Assembly: GCA_031292275.1 (NCBI GenBank)
Contig: JARLHL010000076.1
Location: forward strand, 1 to 35,274
From: Desulfocapsaceae bacterium
GTDB taxonomy: Bacteria; Desulfobacterota; Desulfobulbia; Desulfobulbales; Desulfocapsaceae
Direction of reading: 5' to 3'
Length of the DNA stretch: 35,274 bases
Under the pieces are notes generated by a model that saw only the letters and a list, made by a program, of their open reading frames with translations, had not been told where the DNA came from and did not search any database. Below, in pieces: positions 25,785 through 33,455 of this stretch (position 1 is the first letter of the stretch; every line of letters starts with the position of its first letter). The position numbers and the translations under genes were made by a program.

Positions 25785-27257
25785 ATGCCGATCAAAATCT
25801 ACAATACACTCACCCGAACGAAAGAAATATTCACTCCCCTTGACCCCAGCAACGTCAAGATTTATGTCTGCGGCATTACATCCTACGACTACTGTCACAT
25901 CGGACATGCCCGCTCTGCGCTTGCCTTTGACATGATTGTCCGCTATCTGCGCTATCGCGGCTTCCCCGTGACCTTTGTCCGCAATTTCACTGATATCGAC
26001 GATAAAATCATCAAAAGGGCAGCCAAGCAGAACACCACCACAGAAGAACTGGCCAATCGGTTCATCAATGAATTTTATATCGACATGGACGGGCTGGGAA
26101 TTGACCGCCCCACCCTGGAGCCGAAGGCCACCGAGCATATCGATGATATGATCGCCCTGATTGCTGAACTCATCGCCTCCGGCCTGGCCTATCAGGCCGG
26201 TAACGACGTCTATTATTCGGTGAACAATTTCCCGGAATACGGGAAGCTTTCGGGACGAAACCTCGACGACATGCAGGCCGGGGCCAGGATCTCCGTTAAT
26301 GAGCAGAAGGAAAATCCGATGGATTTCGTCCTCTGGAAGGGATCCAAACCCGGAGAACCGACCTGGAAAAGCCCCTGGGGACCAGGTCGGCCAGGATGGC
26401 ATATCGAATGCTCGGCGATGAGCCGGAGATATCTGGGCAGCACCTTTGACATCCATGGAGGCGGGCAGGATCTGATCTTTCCCCACCATGAGAATGAGCT
26501 TGCCCAGAGCGAAGGGGCCAATAAAGCGCCCTTCGTCACCACCTGGATCCATCATGGCTTCGTGACCATCAGAGACGAAAAGATGTCTAAATCCCTCGGA
26601 AATTTTCTCACAATCCGGGAGATTGCAAAACTCTACCATAGAGAGGTCATCAGATTTTTCATCTTCTCCACCCATTACCGCAATCCCCTGGATTTCTCCG
26701 AGGCTGCGATGCAGGATGCGACCGCAGGCCTGGACAGGCTCTACCACTGCATCGCCGCCATTGACGCGCTGCCGGAAGGAACCCCGACCGCAGCCTCCGG
26801 CATCCCGGCCAGGGACCAGGAAATTCTGAATACAATGGAAGAGCGATACCAACTGGCCATGGATAACGACTTCAATACGGCCCAGGCCCAGGCCATCCTG
26901 TTTGAAGCAGCCAAGGCCTTAAACAAGATTGAGCAGCAACTTCCCCGGAACCCGGCGGCCGGGGATGTCCTCTTTCTCAGGGAAACGGTCGTGGTCCTGA
27001 AAAGGCTTGCGGGTATCATGGGAATCCTGCAGGAAGATGCGGCCGCCTACCTGAGCGGTAAGAAGACCGCCCTGCTTGCAGGTCTCGATATTGACGAAGC
27101 CACCATCAGCGCGATGATCGACGAGCGCAATGAGGCCAGAGGCCAGCGCAACTGGACCCGGAGCGACGAGATCAGGGACCAGCTCCTGGCCCGGCATATT
27201 GAATTGAAAGACGGTCCTGCCGGGACCACCTGGGAAATAAAACGAAACCAGACCTGA
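25785..27257 (+). CDS. cysS: Cysteinyl-tRNA synthetase
   Basis: CysS charges tRNA-Cys with cysteine, using a zinc ion to select the substrate thiol. The 490-residue length fits the family. The class I signatures are HIGH (38-41) in CHIGHAR and KMSKS (266-270) followed by LGNF. Zinc ligands are Cys29 in VCG, the cysteine of WHIECSAMS, and the histidines of FPHHENE. The segment after Cys29 reads ITSYDYC, where most family members have PTVYDY; this is a mild variation. An ATAAGGA sequence precedes the ATG. The gene is followed at 13 bases by amrB, so the two are likely co-transcribed. Confidence 0.97.
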   Translation: MPIKIYNTLTRTKEIFTPLDPSNVKIYVCGITSYDYCHIGHARSALAFDMIVRYLRYRGFPVTFVRNFTDIDDKIIKRAAKQNTTTEELANRFINEFYIDMDGLGIDRPTLEPKATEHIDDMIALIAELIASGLAYQAGNDVYYSVNNFPEYGKLSGRNLDDMQAGARISVNEQKENPMDFVLWKGSKPGEPTWKSPWGPGRPGWHIECSAMSRRYLGSTFDIHGGGQDLIFPHHENELAQSEGANKAPFVTTWIHHGFVTIRDEKMSKSLGNFLTIREIAKLYHREVIRFFIFSTHYRNPLDFSEAAMQDATAGLDRLYHCIAAIDALPEGTPTAASGIPARDQEILNTMEERYQLAMDNDFNTAQAQAILFEAAKALNKIEQQLPRNPAAGDVLFLRETVVVLKRLAGIMGILQEDAAAYLSGKKTALLAGLDIDEATISAMIDERNEARGQRNWTRSDEIRDQLLARHIELKDGPAGTTWEIKRNQT

Positions 27258-27270
27258 GAGGGGGAACAGC

Positions 27271-28074
27271 ATGGCCAGACTACCAGCAGTTGCAGGCCGT
27301 TTCTATCCCGCCGACCCTTCCGAGCTTGCCCGAGAGGTCCGCAGGCTGATCGGTACACCGCCGGCCGACAGGCAGAAGGCCCTGGCCCTGATCTGCCCCC
27401 ATGCAGGATACATGTATTCCGGCGGGCTTGCCGCTGAAACGATCCGGCAGGTCATCATACCTGAGACGGTGATCATTCTGGGGCCCAATCATTACGGCCA
27501 GGGCGCGGCTGTGGCCCTTTCGACCGCAGTCTGGAAAATGCCCGCGGGGGATGTCCCCATCGATATGGATATGGCCCGGGCGATCATGGCCGCCTTGCCT
27601 GCGGCAAAACATGACGAAACGGCGCACAGACTGGAGCACTCTCTCGAGGTCCAGATCCCCTTTCTCCAGGAGATGCAGAACAATCTGACCATTGTGCCCG
27701 TGGTACTCTCCGCCCTCTCCTATCCTCAGTGCGAAGAAATCGCAGCCGCCCTGGCAGACTGCATACAGCAGTCGGGGAGGGACGTCCTCATCCTGGCCTC
27801 GTCGGACATGACCCATTACGAATCGCGACAGGTTGCAACCCGCAAGGATTCCCTCGCACTTGACAGGCTACTCAACCTGGATGCCGCAGGATTGTACCAG
27901 ACCGTCATAAATGAAAAAATTTCAATGTGCGGTTTCATTCCCGCCACCATTGCAACCCTGGCCTCCCTACGGTGCGGTGCCAGGCAGGCCAGGCTGGTCC
28001 GGTATACCGACTCGGGCGAGGCCTCCGGAGACACAGCCCAGGTGGTGGGCTATGCCGGTCTTATCCTTTTATAG
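27271..28074 (+). CDS. amrB: AmmeMemoRadiSam system protein B (Memo family)
   Basis: The 267-residue protein belongs to the Memo family, whose fold resembles class III non-heme iron dioxygenases. Conserved blocks are PHAGYMYSGG (His44), LGPNHYG (His74), RLEHSLEVQ (120-128), SSDMTHYE (His182) and MCGF (Cys220). These correspond to the metal-site His and Cys residues described for Memo. In many bacteria it is encoded with AMMECR1 and radical SAM partners (amrA, amrS), but those are not in this window. The biochemical role in bacteria is unsettled. It follows cysS on the same strand and is followed by tRNA-Gln. Confidence 0.92.
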   Translation: MARLPAVAGRFYPADPSELAREVRRLIGTPPADRQKALALICPHAGYMYSGGLAAETIRQVIIPETVIILGPNHYGQGAAVALSTAVWKMPAGDVPIDMDMARAIMAALPAAKHDETAHRLEHSLEVQIPFLQEMQNNLTIVPVVLSALSYPQCEEIAAALADCIQQSGRDVLILASSDMTHYESRQVATRKDSLALDRLLNLDAAGLYQTVINEKISMCGFIPATIATLASLRCGARQARLVRYTDSGEASGDTAQVVGYAGLILL

Positions 28075-28094
28075 TTTCAGGATGCCCGGTGATT

Positions 28095-28128
28095 TTTCCT
28101 TGACAGCCAAGGTGTTTTTTTTTATATA
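28095..28128 (+). promoter_or_regulatory. tRNA-Gln promoter, overlapping a short hairpin with T-run
   Basis: A perfect TTGACA (28100-28105), a 17-base spacer and TATATA (28123-28128) place transcription near 28136, about 17 bases before the tRNA. The same bases form a 5-base stem CCTTG/CAAGG (28099-28103 with 28109-28113) followed by TG and nine T residues. That could act as a weak terminator for cysS-amrB. The promoter reading is the stronger one. Confidence 0.6.
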
Positions 28129-28152
28129 GTTGACCTCATCATTCGACATTGA

Positions 28153-28226
28153 TGGGGGATGGTCTAATGGTAAGACAGCGGACTCTGACTCCGCTTATCG
28201 AGGTTCGAGCCCTCGTCCCCCAGCCA
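28153..28226 (+). tRNA. tRNA-Gln (anticodon CUG)
   Basis: The 74-base gene folds as a complete cloverleaf. The acceptor stem is TGGGGGA (28153-28159) paired with TCCCCCA (28216-28222), then the G discriminator and an encoded CCA. The anticodon stem GCGGA/TCCGC closes the loop CTCTGAC, giving anticodon CTG at 28185-28187, which reads CAG glutamine codons. The T-arm contains GGTTCGAGCC. It has its own promoter and terminator. The more divergent region with the zinc genes and the IS begins just downstream. Confidence 0.97.
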
Positions 28227-28235
28227 AGAAAATTC

Positions 28236-28269
28236 AAGCACTTATCGTTAATTCGGTAAGTGCTTTTTT
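28236..28269 (+). terminator. Rho-independent terminator of tRNA-Gln
   Basis: A 12-base stem, AAGCACTTATCG with CGGTAAGTGCTT (one wobble pair), encloses a 6-base loop and runs directly into a string of T. It begins ten bases after the CCA end of the tRNA. This is the clearest intrinsic terminator in the window. Confidence 0.9.
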
Positions 28270-29086
28270 CGTTTAAAGTGTTTTCTGGCCCGCTCCTATC
28301 CCGCCTTTTTATTTTCTAAGGACTTAAAAAAGCCGATACAGTGTAACCGTATGGGCCTTTTCTATCCTGAAGAGTATTGATATTGTCTTTATGAAAGAAG
28401 AACTCGGGGTTAAATCAATCGAGCATCTGGAGGTGCGGGAAAGGACGTGCCCGGGGATGACCAGGGAAAAGAAAAGTGGCTCCGGTTGTTTAAACAAAAT
28501 TCTGTTAATCTTAAGTGGAATCTCTGCTTGTTTTTATGCTGCTTGTTCAATGATCGGCAATACTTCTCTTATTATTGAAGTGGTATTTTTTCAGAAAAGG
28601 AATTGTTAGGTATTGGCAATACCAATCTGCCGAATAATAAAAAGTCAGTTCTTTACTTCCTCTATCGGTCGCAACGGATGTGCCCCCTCTCCATTCCTCC
28701 TGCCAGCGCCAGCCAACGGGTTATTCACTGCCTTCTTTGCCTAGGCGACAAGTTGAGTCGCTGAATCCTCACTTTTAAAAATAAAACGAGGAAGACACAA
28801 CAGCGGGACTTGGGTGCATAAAGAAACATAGCCAGTGTTACGAGCAATAGTAGAAATCCTAAGTTGACGCGATGGTGATCGAGCTAGATCTTTGAAATGG
28901 CAATATTAATGCTTGTCATGATCCATACCCCTTAACAATTCAGGAAGCTCAACCTCCGAGATGTGGCATAAATCGAAGATTGGCATATCAAACCTATGTC
29001 TGCTGGAAAATGGATGAGTCAATAATCGTTTGTTCATTCCTTATGATTGTGCACAGCTTAAACTGCGGTCTAAAAATAGTGGTTCA
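28270..29086. other. 817-base stretch without a convincing gene
   Basis: No open frame here has a good start, a ribosome binding site or family resemblance. Frames of 72 codons (28391-28609, plus) and 26 codons (28906-28986, minus, with a His/Asp-rich end) can be read, and a 52-codon hydrophobic frame without a start lies on the minus strand at about 28730-28885. Structures seen are the palindrome GGTATTG-G-CAATACC (28609-28623) and GCCTAGGC (near 28739). The stretch may be decayed coding sequence left from insertion next to the tRNA, but that is inference. Confidence 0.5.
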
Positions 29087-29641
29087 TCATACCACCGTCA
29101 TTTCCAGATGAAGAATCAACCCGACCTTGGCCAGTGCCTGGGATAAAGCATCATTGATCGGCATGCGTCTGGTACCAAGGCCTGGGTGGATGACTGTGAC
29201 CGCAATGCCATAAGCCTGGAAAATCGGTATATCTCCACTTGCCATCGTTTCACCACCACTATCACTGCTGGTTGTATTTATTGCTGGGGGCATATCTCGA
29301 CATCGCGCCAGCTTAACCTGCCCTTGACGGTCCCTGTTGCCGGCAAAACCGAATAACCGGCAGACCAGCGGCCGATAAGAATAGAGACTACAACCGCCGC
29401 TGTCGGGATGGCTGAGATCGGGACGAAAGAGGATACACTGGTTTGAGTCGGCCTGCTTTTCGATGCGTTTCAAAAGCAATTTCGCCTGATTGGTTCGCAA
29501 CAGGTGAAAGGCTGAGGGAATCATTTCAAGCACAGTCGATTCCACTTTTTCAGAAACGCAGCAATGTACACAACCGCCGGGACAGGAAAGAACGGAACTC
29601 TGCTGATAGACAGCAACAGCCAAGTCAGCCTCACTATACAA
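29087..29641 (-). CDS. YkgJ family cysteine-cluster protein (putative metal-binding)
   Basis: The 184-residue protein has the cysteine layout of the YkgJ / zinc- or iron-chelating domain family. The cluster CPGGCVHCC is at residues 20-28, and further cysteines are at 69 (QCILF), 84 (GGCSLY), 94 (PLVCRLFG) and 114. Family members bind a metal ion, but their role is not established. The start is uncertain. The frame opens after a stop near 29684 and contains no ATG before the cluster; a TTG at 29641 is used here, and a non-standard or lost start is possible. The gene lies downstream of the Zur gene on the same strand, separated by 325 bases, so a link to zinc homeostasis is suggestive only. Confidence 0.72.
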   Translation of the reverse strand: MYSEADLAVAVYQQSSVLSCPGGCVHCCVSEKVESTVLEMIPSAFHLLRTNQAKLLLKRIEKQADSNQCILFRPDLSHPDSGGCSLYSYRPLVCRLFGFAGNRDRQGQVKLARCRDMPPAINTTSSDSGGETMASGDIPIFQAYGIAVTVIHPGLGTRRMPINDALSQALAKVGLILHLEMTVV

Positions 29642-29966
29642 GCCTAAAATTTGGACTTCCAGGTTCTGCAGAATAGATATGATTCAAACACTATGTAGAT
29701 TTTGAACAATACGGCTGGCCCGAATGGGTCGAACTGGTCTGTTGACAACAGCTAACTGCTATATAGGTATGAACAAGAGAAAAAGCTATGACTCTCTCAC
29801 GAGTAGCGAACAATCAAACGTATGGCGGTAAACCGCAGATTTATACAAGGTTAAACGTGCCGAATCAGTCGGGCCTCCTTTCCTTCCACCTCTAAAGTCT
29901 ATCTATCTCTCAACCATGAAATTTGATGATGTCCTCTTATCAAACTAAAGTGATAGGAAAAATCAT
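29642..29966. other. Intergenic region between Zur and YkgJ genes
   Basis: These 325 bases contain no frame worth calling and no clear promoter, terminator or Zur-box-like palindrome. Base composition is AT-richer than the core genes. I see nothing more in it. Confidence 0.4.
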
Positions 29967-30458
29967 TTATGCTTCGCCCTGCCGGCAACGAGAGCAACGG
30001 CCTAAAATTTCGATAGTCTGCTGAAGAATTTGAAAATCTGCAGAATGAGCACTTCCTTCGATGGCTGCATTTAAGTTATTGTCGTTCAACTCCACCAGAA
30101 CATGACAGGAGTCACAAATAAGAAATTGCCCATCATGGGGTTTCCCGGGTTGAGAACAGCCGACAAATGCATTTAGTGAGGTGAGTTTGTGGACTAACCC
30201 CTGCTCCAATAGAAAATCGAGAGCTCGATAAACAGTGGCGGGAGCGGCGTATCTCTCTTTTTGCAATATTTCGAGAATAAGGTAGGCCCCGATCGGTTTG
30301 TGCCCTCCCCAAATTATTTCCAGTACCCGGCGGCGAATGGCTGTCAATCGCTGCCTACGGCTTTGGCAGAGCTTTTCAGCCGCTGTTATGGCAGCAGTGA
30401 TACAGTTTTGGTGAGGATGATCTTTATTGAGGAATTCACCTGCGACTGGAAAATTCAT
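29967..30458 (-). CDS. zur: Fur family regulator, Zur-type
   Basis: The 163-residue protein is a Fur-family repressor: an N-terminal winged helix (about 25-95, with recognition segment APATVYRALDFL at 72-83) and a C-terminal dimerisation domain. The structural zinc site is formed by Cys115/Cys118 (ICDSC) and Cys155/Cys158 (CSRC). A second metal site probably uses His90, Cys101 and His108, in the FVGCSQPGKPHDGQF stretch characteristic of Zur-type proteins. Zur with zinc bound represses uptake genes. The neighbouring znuABC and the Zur-box-like sites upstream of znuA support this call over Fur or PerR. The gene follows znuB on the same strand after a 251-base gap that could hold its own promoter. 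Confidence 0.9.
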   Translation of the reverse strand: MNFPVAGEFLNKDHPHQNCITAAITAAEKLCQSRRQRLTAIRRRVLEIIWGGHKPIGAYLILEILQKERYAAPATVYRALDFLLEQGLVHKLTSLNAFVGCSQPGKPHDGQFLICDSCHVLVELNDNNLNAAIEGSAHSADFQILQQTIEILGRCSRCRQGEA

Positions 30459-30709
30459 TCTTATCTGCTCACATAATTTTTATTCTGCTAATTAAAGACA
30501 CTCAAAGGGAACCATCAGTTTGGAGTATCCTTTAGGAAGCGTGGCATGTCTGCACGACGCATCTTAATATATTGCAAAGCGGCAAGCCTCGGAGGCTCTG
30601 CATTCGATAATTACCAGGTCCAATTCACTCCTCCGATTATCTCTACTCTATTTATCACGTTGGCTAATCTAACCCATCGAAGTGGTATTGTCCATTCTCA
30701 GTCTGGTCT

Positions 30710-31525
30710 CTAGGCAATCCAAACTGGCTTCTGGGTCCGCAACATACGTGGTAACAAGGTTGAGAACAGGTAGATTCCTGCGCTCAGGGCAGTGATCCAG
30801 AAGCTGCTGGGCCAGTCGGTATAGAAAGCCAATGTAATCCCTGACCAGGCCTCGGCCAAAGCAAGGCCCACGGAGAGCAGCAGCCCCCGCCCAATTCTTG
30901 TCGTCAATTGCTGAGCTGCCGCCGCCGGGCCGACCATCAGGGCAAAGACGAGGAGCACGCCAACGATCTGGGCACACTCAGCGATCGTCAACGCCGTCAC
31001 GGCGAGGAAGAGGACTGAATAGAGTCGGAGTGAAACTCCCTTCGCTTCGGCAAGCTCGGGTTGCAGACTCGCAAAGAGCAAAGGTCGTGAGATAACCGCG
31101 AGCGCAGCAACGCTGATAATGCCAAGGGCTAAAAGTATCCACACTGTATTCATATCGACGGCAAGGACGTTACCGAACAGCAGTGCAGTCGCTTGGGATG
31201 CAAATGCCGTAAAAAAATGCAGGAACAACAGGCCAAACCCCAGCGACAGGGCGAGGACAATACCGATTGCCACATCACGTTGGGCGAGACGTTCGCCCAA
31301 AAACCCCATACTGACGCCAGCTGCAACTGTCATCGCGACCATACCCCAGAGTGGTGCCACACCGATAAGGACGGCTCCAGTGGCTCCCGTAAAACCGACG
31401 TGGGCCAGAGCATGGCCTGCGAAGGTCTCTCCGCGCAGCACAAGAAAATATCCTACAAGCCCCGCAACAATTGAAACGATGGTCGCCGCTGCGAAGGCGT
31501 TTTGCATAAAATCATATTCAAACAT
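30710..31525 (-). CDS. znuB: Zinc ABC transporter permease ZnuB
   Basis: ZnuB is the inner-membrane channel subunit of the high-affinity zinc importer. The 271-residue protein has about eight hydrophobic helices and the ABC-3 family features: an N-terminal MFEYDFMQNAFAAA opening and the GETFAGHALAHVGFTGA stretch in the first third. The stop overlaps no other gene. It starts eight bases after the znuC stop and is the third gene of the znuA-znuC-znuB operon. Confidence 0.93.
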   Translation of the reverse strand: MFEYDFMQNAFAAATIVSIVAGLVGYFLVLRGETFAGHALAHVGFTGATGAVLIGVAPLWGMVAMTVAAGVSMGFLGERLAQRDVAIGIVLALSLGFGLLFLHFFTAFASQATALLFGNVLAVDMNTVWILLALGIISVAALAVISRPLLFASLQPELAEAKGVSLRLYSVLFLAVTALTIAECAQIVGVLLVFALMVGPAAAAQQLTTRIGRGLLLSVGLALAEAWSGITLAFYTDWPSSFWITALSAGIYLFSTLLPRMLRTQKPVWIA

Positions 31526-31533
31526 CGTTCAGA

Positions 31534-32358
31534 CTATCTCCCAGGAATGTGTGTTTGCTCGGACAGGAGATCATGGCGGTGCTCGTCGCGTTCCACATCG
31601 TGGCCTCCGGACATCACAAAGATTCGATTTTTCAAACGGACGACATCAATTTCGGAGCCATAGATGCGCGACAATACCGGCCCTGTAATGACTTCGTCAA
31701 CAGTACCAAGAGCAGCTTGCCCATGCCCGAGGTAGAGAACACGGTCAATTGTGCCAAGCAATGGGTTCAGTTCATGGGCACTGAATAAGACGGTGATCCC
31801 AAGTTCAGCTTGGAGTGATTTCACCAGCGCCACTACAGCCTGCTGGTGATGAGGATCAAGGTTGCTCAAAGGTTCATCCAAGAGCAGCAGCTGCGGCCGG
31901 CCGATCAGGGCCTGGGCCAGCAGCAAGCGCTGCTGCTCTCCACCTGAAATCTCGGCCAAAGGGCGGTGTGCCAACTCGCTTGCGCCAACAAGGGCAAGCG
32001 CTCTATCGACCTCGGCGCGGTCGGTTTTCCCAAGGATAGGCATACCCAGCCGATGACCGCCGACAACACCGGCTACGAAATCCCAGCCACTCAGTCGCAT
32101 GGTGCCAAGAGCTCTACGAACCTGAGGCATATAGCCGATATCGGGATTCCCTCGGGTAGCAAGCCGGCCAAGCACATCTATTTTGCCTCCCCCTGCCGGC
32201 ACCAGACCAAGAGCGGCGCGCATCAGGGTAGTCTTGCCGGCACCGTTGGGCCCGAGTACGCCTATGAATTCCTGCTGCACGATTTCCAGACTGACATTAT
32301 CCAATACGACATGACCGTCCAGCCTCAGGGTGACATCATGGAAAGATATCGCGTTCAT
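31534..32358 (-). CDS. znuC: Zinc ABC transporter ATP-binding protein ZnuC
   Basis: ZnuC hydrolyses ATP to power zinc import through ZnuB. The 274-residue protein is one ABC domain with Walker A GPNGAGKT (36-43), signature ISGGEQQR and Walker B LLLLDEPLSNLD. The C-terminal 60 residues form a short extension ending in a charged, His-containing segment (GGHDVERDEHRHD), which could bind metal; this is inference. The ATG overlaps the znuA stop by four bases, so the two are translationally coupled. Confidence 0.94.
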   Translation of the reverse strand: MNAISFHDVTLRLDGHVVLDNVSLEIVQQEFIGVLGPNGAGKTTLMRAALGLVPAGGGKIDVLGRLATRGNPDIGYMPQVRRALGTMRLSGWDFVAGVVGGHRLGMPILGKTDRAEVDRALALVGASELAHRPLAEISGGEQQRLLLAQALIGRPQLLLLDEPLSNLDPHHQQAVVALVKSLQAELGITVLFSAHELNPLLGTIDRVLYLGHGQAALGTVDEVITGPVLSRIYGSEIDVVRLKNRIFVMSGGHDVERDEHRHDLLSEQTHIPGR

Positions 32359-33233
32359 TGAGCCTGCTTGGAAAGTGCCTGGTCGACAGCATTAAGCTCG
32401 CTCATCATCCAGCTCTGGTAGTTTTTATCGGGGGGCTCGGTTTCAGTGGCTCCGACGATTGGAATATGCGAAGCTTCGGCAATCTCCTTCATCCGGTCGG
32501 CTGTCGGGTCCGAAGCTTGACTGTTATAGATCAGTAACTTGACCTGATGGGTCTTAAGATCCTGCTCAAAGGCAGCGATGTCAGAAGCACTGGGCTCGGT
32601 GTTATTCATCACGGCGAGTTGGAAGGACTGGTTTCTGACTTGCATGCCGAGGGCATCGAACATGTAGCCGAAGATTGGTTCCGTAGCCGTAACGGATGTG
32701 CCGGCTAAGCGCAGACGGAGATCGGTGATCTTTGCTTGGATCGGCTTCAATGAGTCCTCAAAGTGCGCCAAACGACTTTCGTATCCGGCTTTATGACCGG
32801 GATCATCCGATATCAACGTCTGGGTGAGAACTTTCGCCAGTTCCAACATTGTTAGCGGATTATACCAAATATGTGGATTGTCGCCGGACTTTTTCCCGAT
32901 CAAATCGGCAACAACGATTGTTTTAAGATGGGTTGAGTTGGTAGCCTTGAGCAGCTTTTCCATCCACGTGTCGTAATCAACGCCGTTGTATATTACGATT
33001 TGTCCGGTCGAGACATTCCGGCCCACAGAAGGGCTTATCTCGAAAAGGTGCGGATCCTGGTCTGGATTGCTCATGATGCTGATCACTTTTGCGTCCGGAC
33101 CGCCGATCTGCGTTGCGATGTCACCGTAGAAGTTCTCTGCGGCAACGATATTGATTGGCTTGGCTGCCGGTTGTGCCCAGGTGATTGTTACCGCAAAAAA
33201 CAAGATAGTGGCTGCAATGGCAATGGTTTTCAT
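32355..33233 (-). CDS. znuA: Zinc ABC transporter periplasmic binding protein ZnuA
   Basis: ZnuA captures zinc in the periplasm and delivers it to ZnuB. The 292-residue protein has a signal peptide (1-20, ending TWA before Q) and the cluster A-I fold with metal-binding candidates His62 (DPHLFE) and His121 (NPHIWYN). The position of the usual third histidine appears as Glu185 in ATEPIFGYM, and the His/Asp-rich loop of E. coli ZnuA is absent. The metal preference is therefore not certain from the protein alone; the adjacent Zur-type regulator argues for zinc. A GGAGGG ribosome binding site precedes the ATG. It is the first gene of the operon and divergent from the porin. Confidence 0.9.
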   Translation of the reverse strand: MKTIAIAATILFFAVTITWAQPAAKPINIVAAENFYGDIATQIGGPDAKVISIMSNPDQDPHLFEISPSVGRNVSTGQIVIYNGVDYDTWMEKLLKATNSTHLKTIVVADLIGKKSGDNPHIWYNPLTMLELAKVLTQTLISDDPGHKAGYESRLAHFEDSLKPIQAKITDLRLRLAGTSVTATEPIFGYMFDALGMQVRNQSFQLAVMNNTEPSASDIAAFEQDLKTHQVKLLIYNSQASDPTADRMKEIAEASHIPIVGATETEPPDKNYQSWMMSELNAVDQALSKQAQ

Positions 33234-33285
33234 TTCGCCCTCCGATAAGATGTGAGTTTTGTTGAAAAATGCTCGATAAATCGCC

Positions 33286-33338
33286 TTGACAAATTGTCAT
33301 GTTATAAATTAATACTTGTTATGTTATAACATAATACT
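33286..33338. promoter_or_regulatory. Tandem Zur-box-like operators and porin promoter
   Basis: Two copies of an 18-base site, ATGTTATAAATTAATACT (33299-33316) and ATGTTATAACATAATACT (33321-33338), match at 16 of 18 positions and start 22 bases apart, about two helical turns. The second lies on the 16-base perfect palindrome TTATGTTATAACATAA (33319-33334), which resembles the known ATGTTATANTATAACAT-type Zur box. A TTGACA box (33286-33291) upstream of the first copy, with a weak -10 (TAATAC) inside it, could serve the porin, so bound repressor would block it. The same sites lie about 65-105 bases upstream of znuA. Confidence 0.7.
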
Positions 33339-33442
33339 ATCTTTTCAAGGTTTATTCCTGTAAATCTTCGTATGAATAGAAGTGACTCAAACCTGAGGAT
33401 GAATTGTGTTTTTTGCTTTCGGAAGAGGAATTACAAAAATTT

Positions 33443-33448
33443 AAGGAG
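33443..33448 (+). promoter_or_regulatory. Ribosome binding site that sets the porin start
   Basis: AAGGAG lies seven bases before the ATG at 33456. An in-frame ATG at 33372 has no such site and would add 28 residues in front of the signal peptide. The later start is therefore preferred. Confidence 0.75.
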
Positions 33449-33455
33449 AATAAAG

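Noticed and set aside
28391-28609. 72-codon open frame after the tRNA-Gln terminator
   Set aside because: There is no ribosome binding site and no recognisable domain; a short hydrophobic stretch alone does not support a gene.
28906-28986. 26-codon minus-strand frame with a His/Asp-rich end
   Set aside because: It is too short and has no strong start signal; the His-rich end may be chance.
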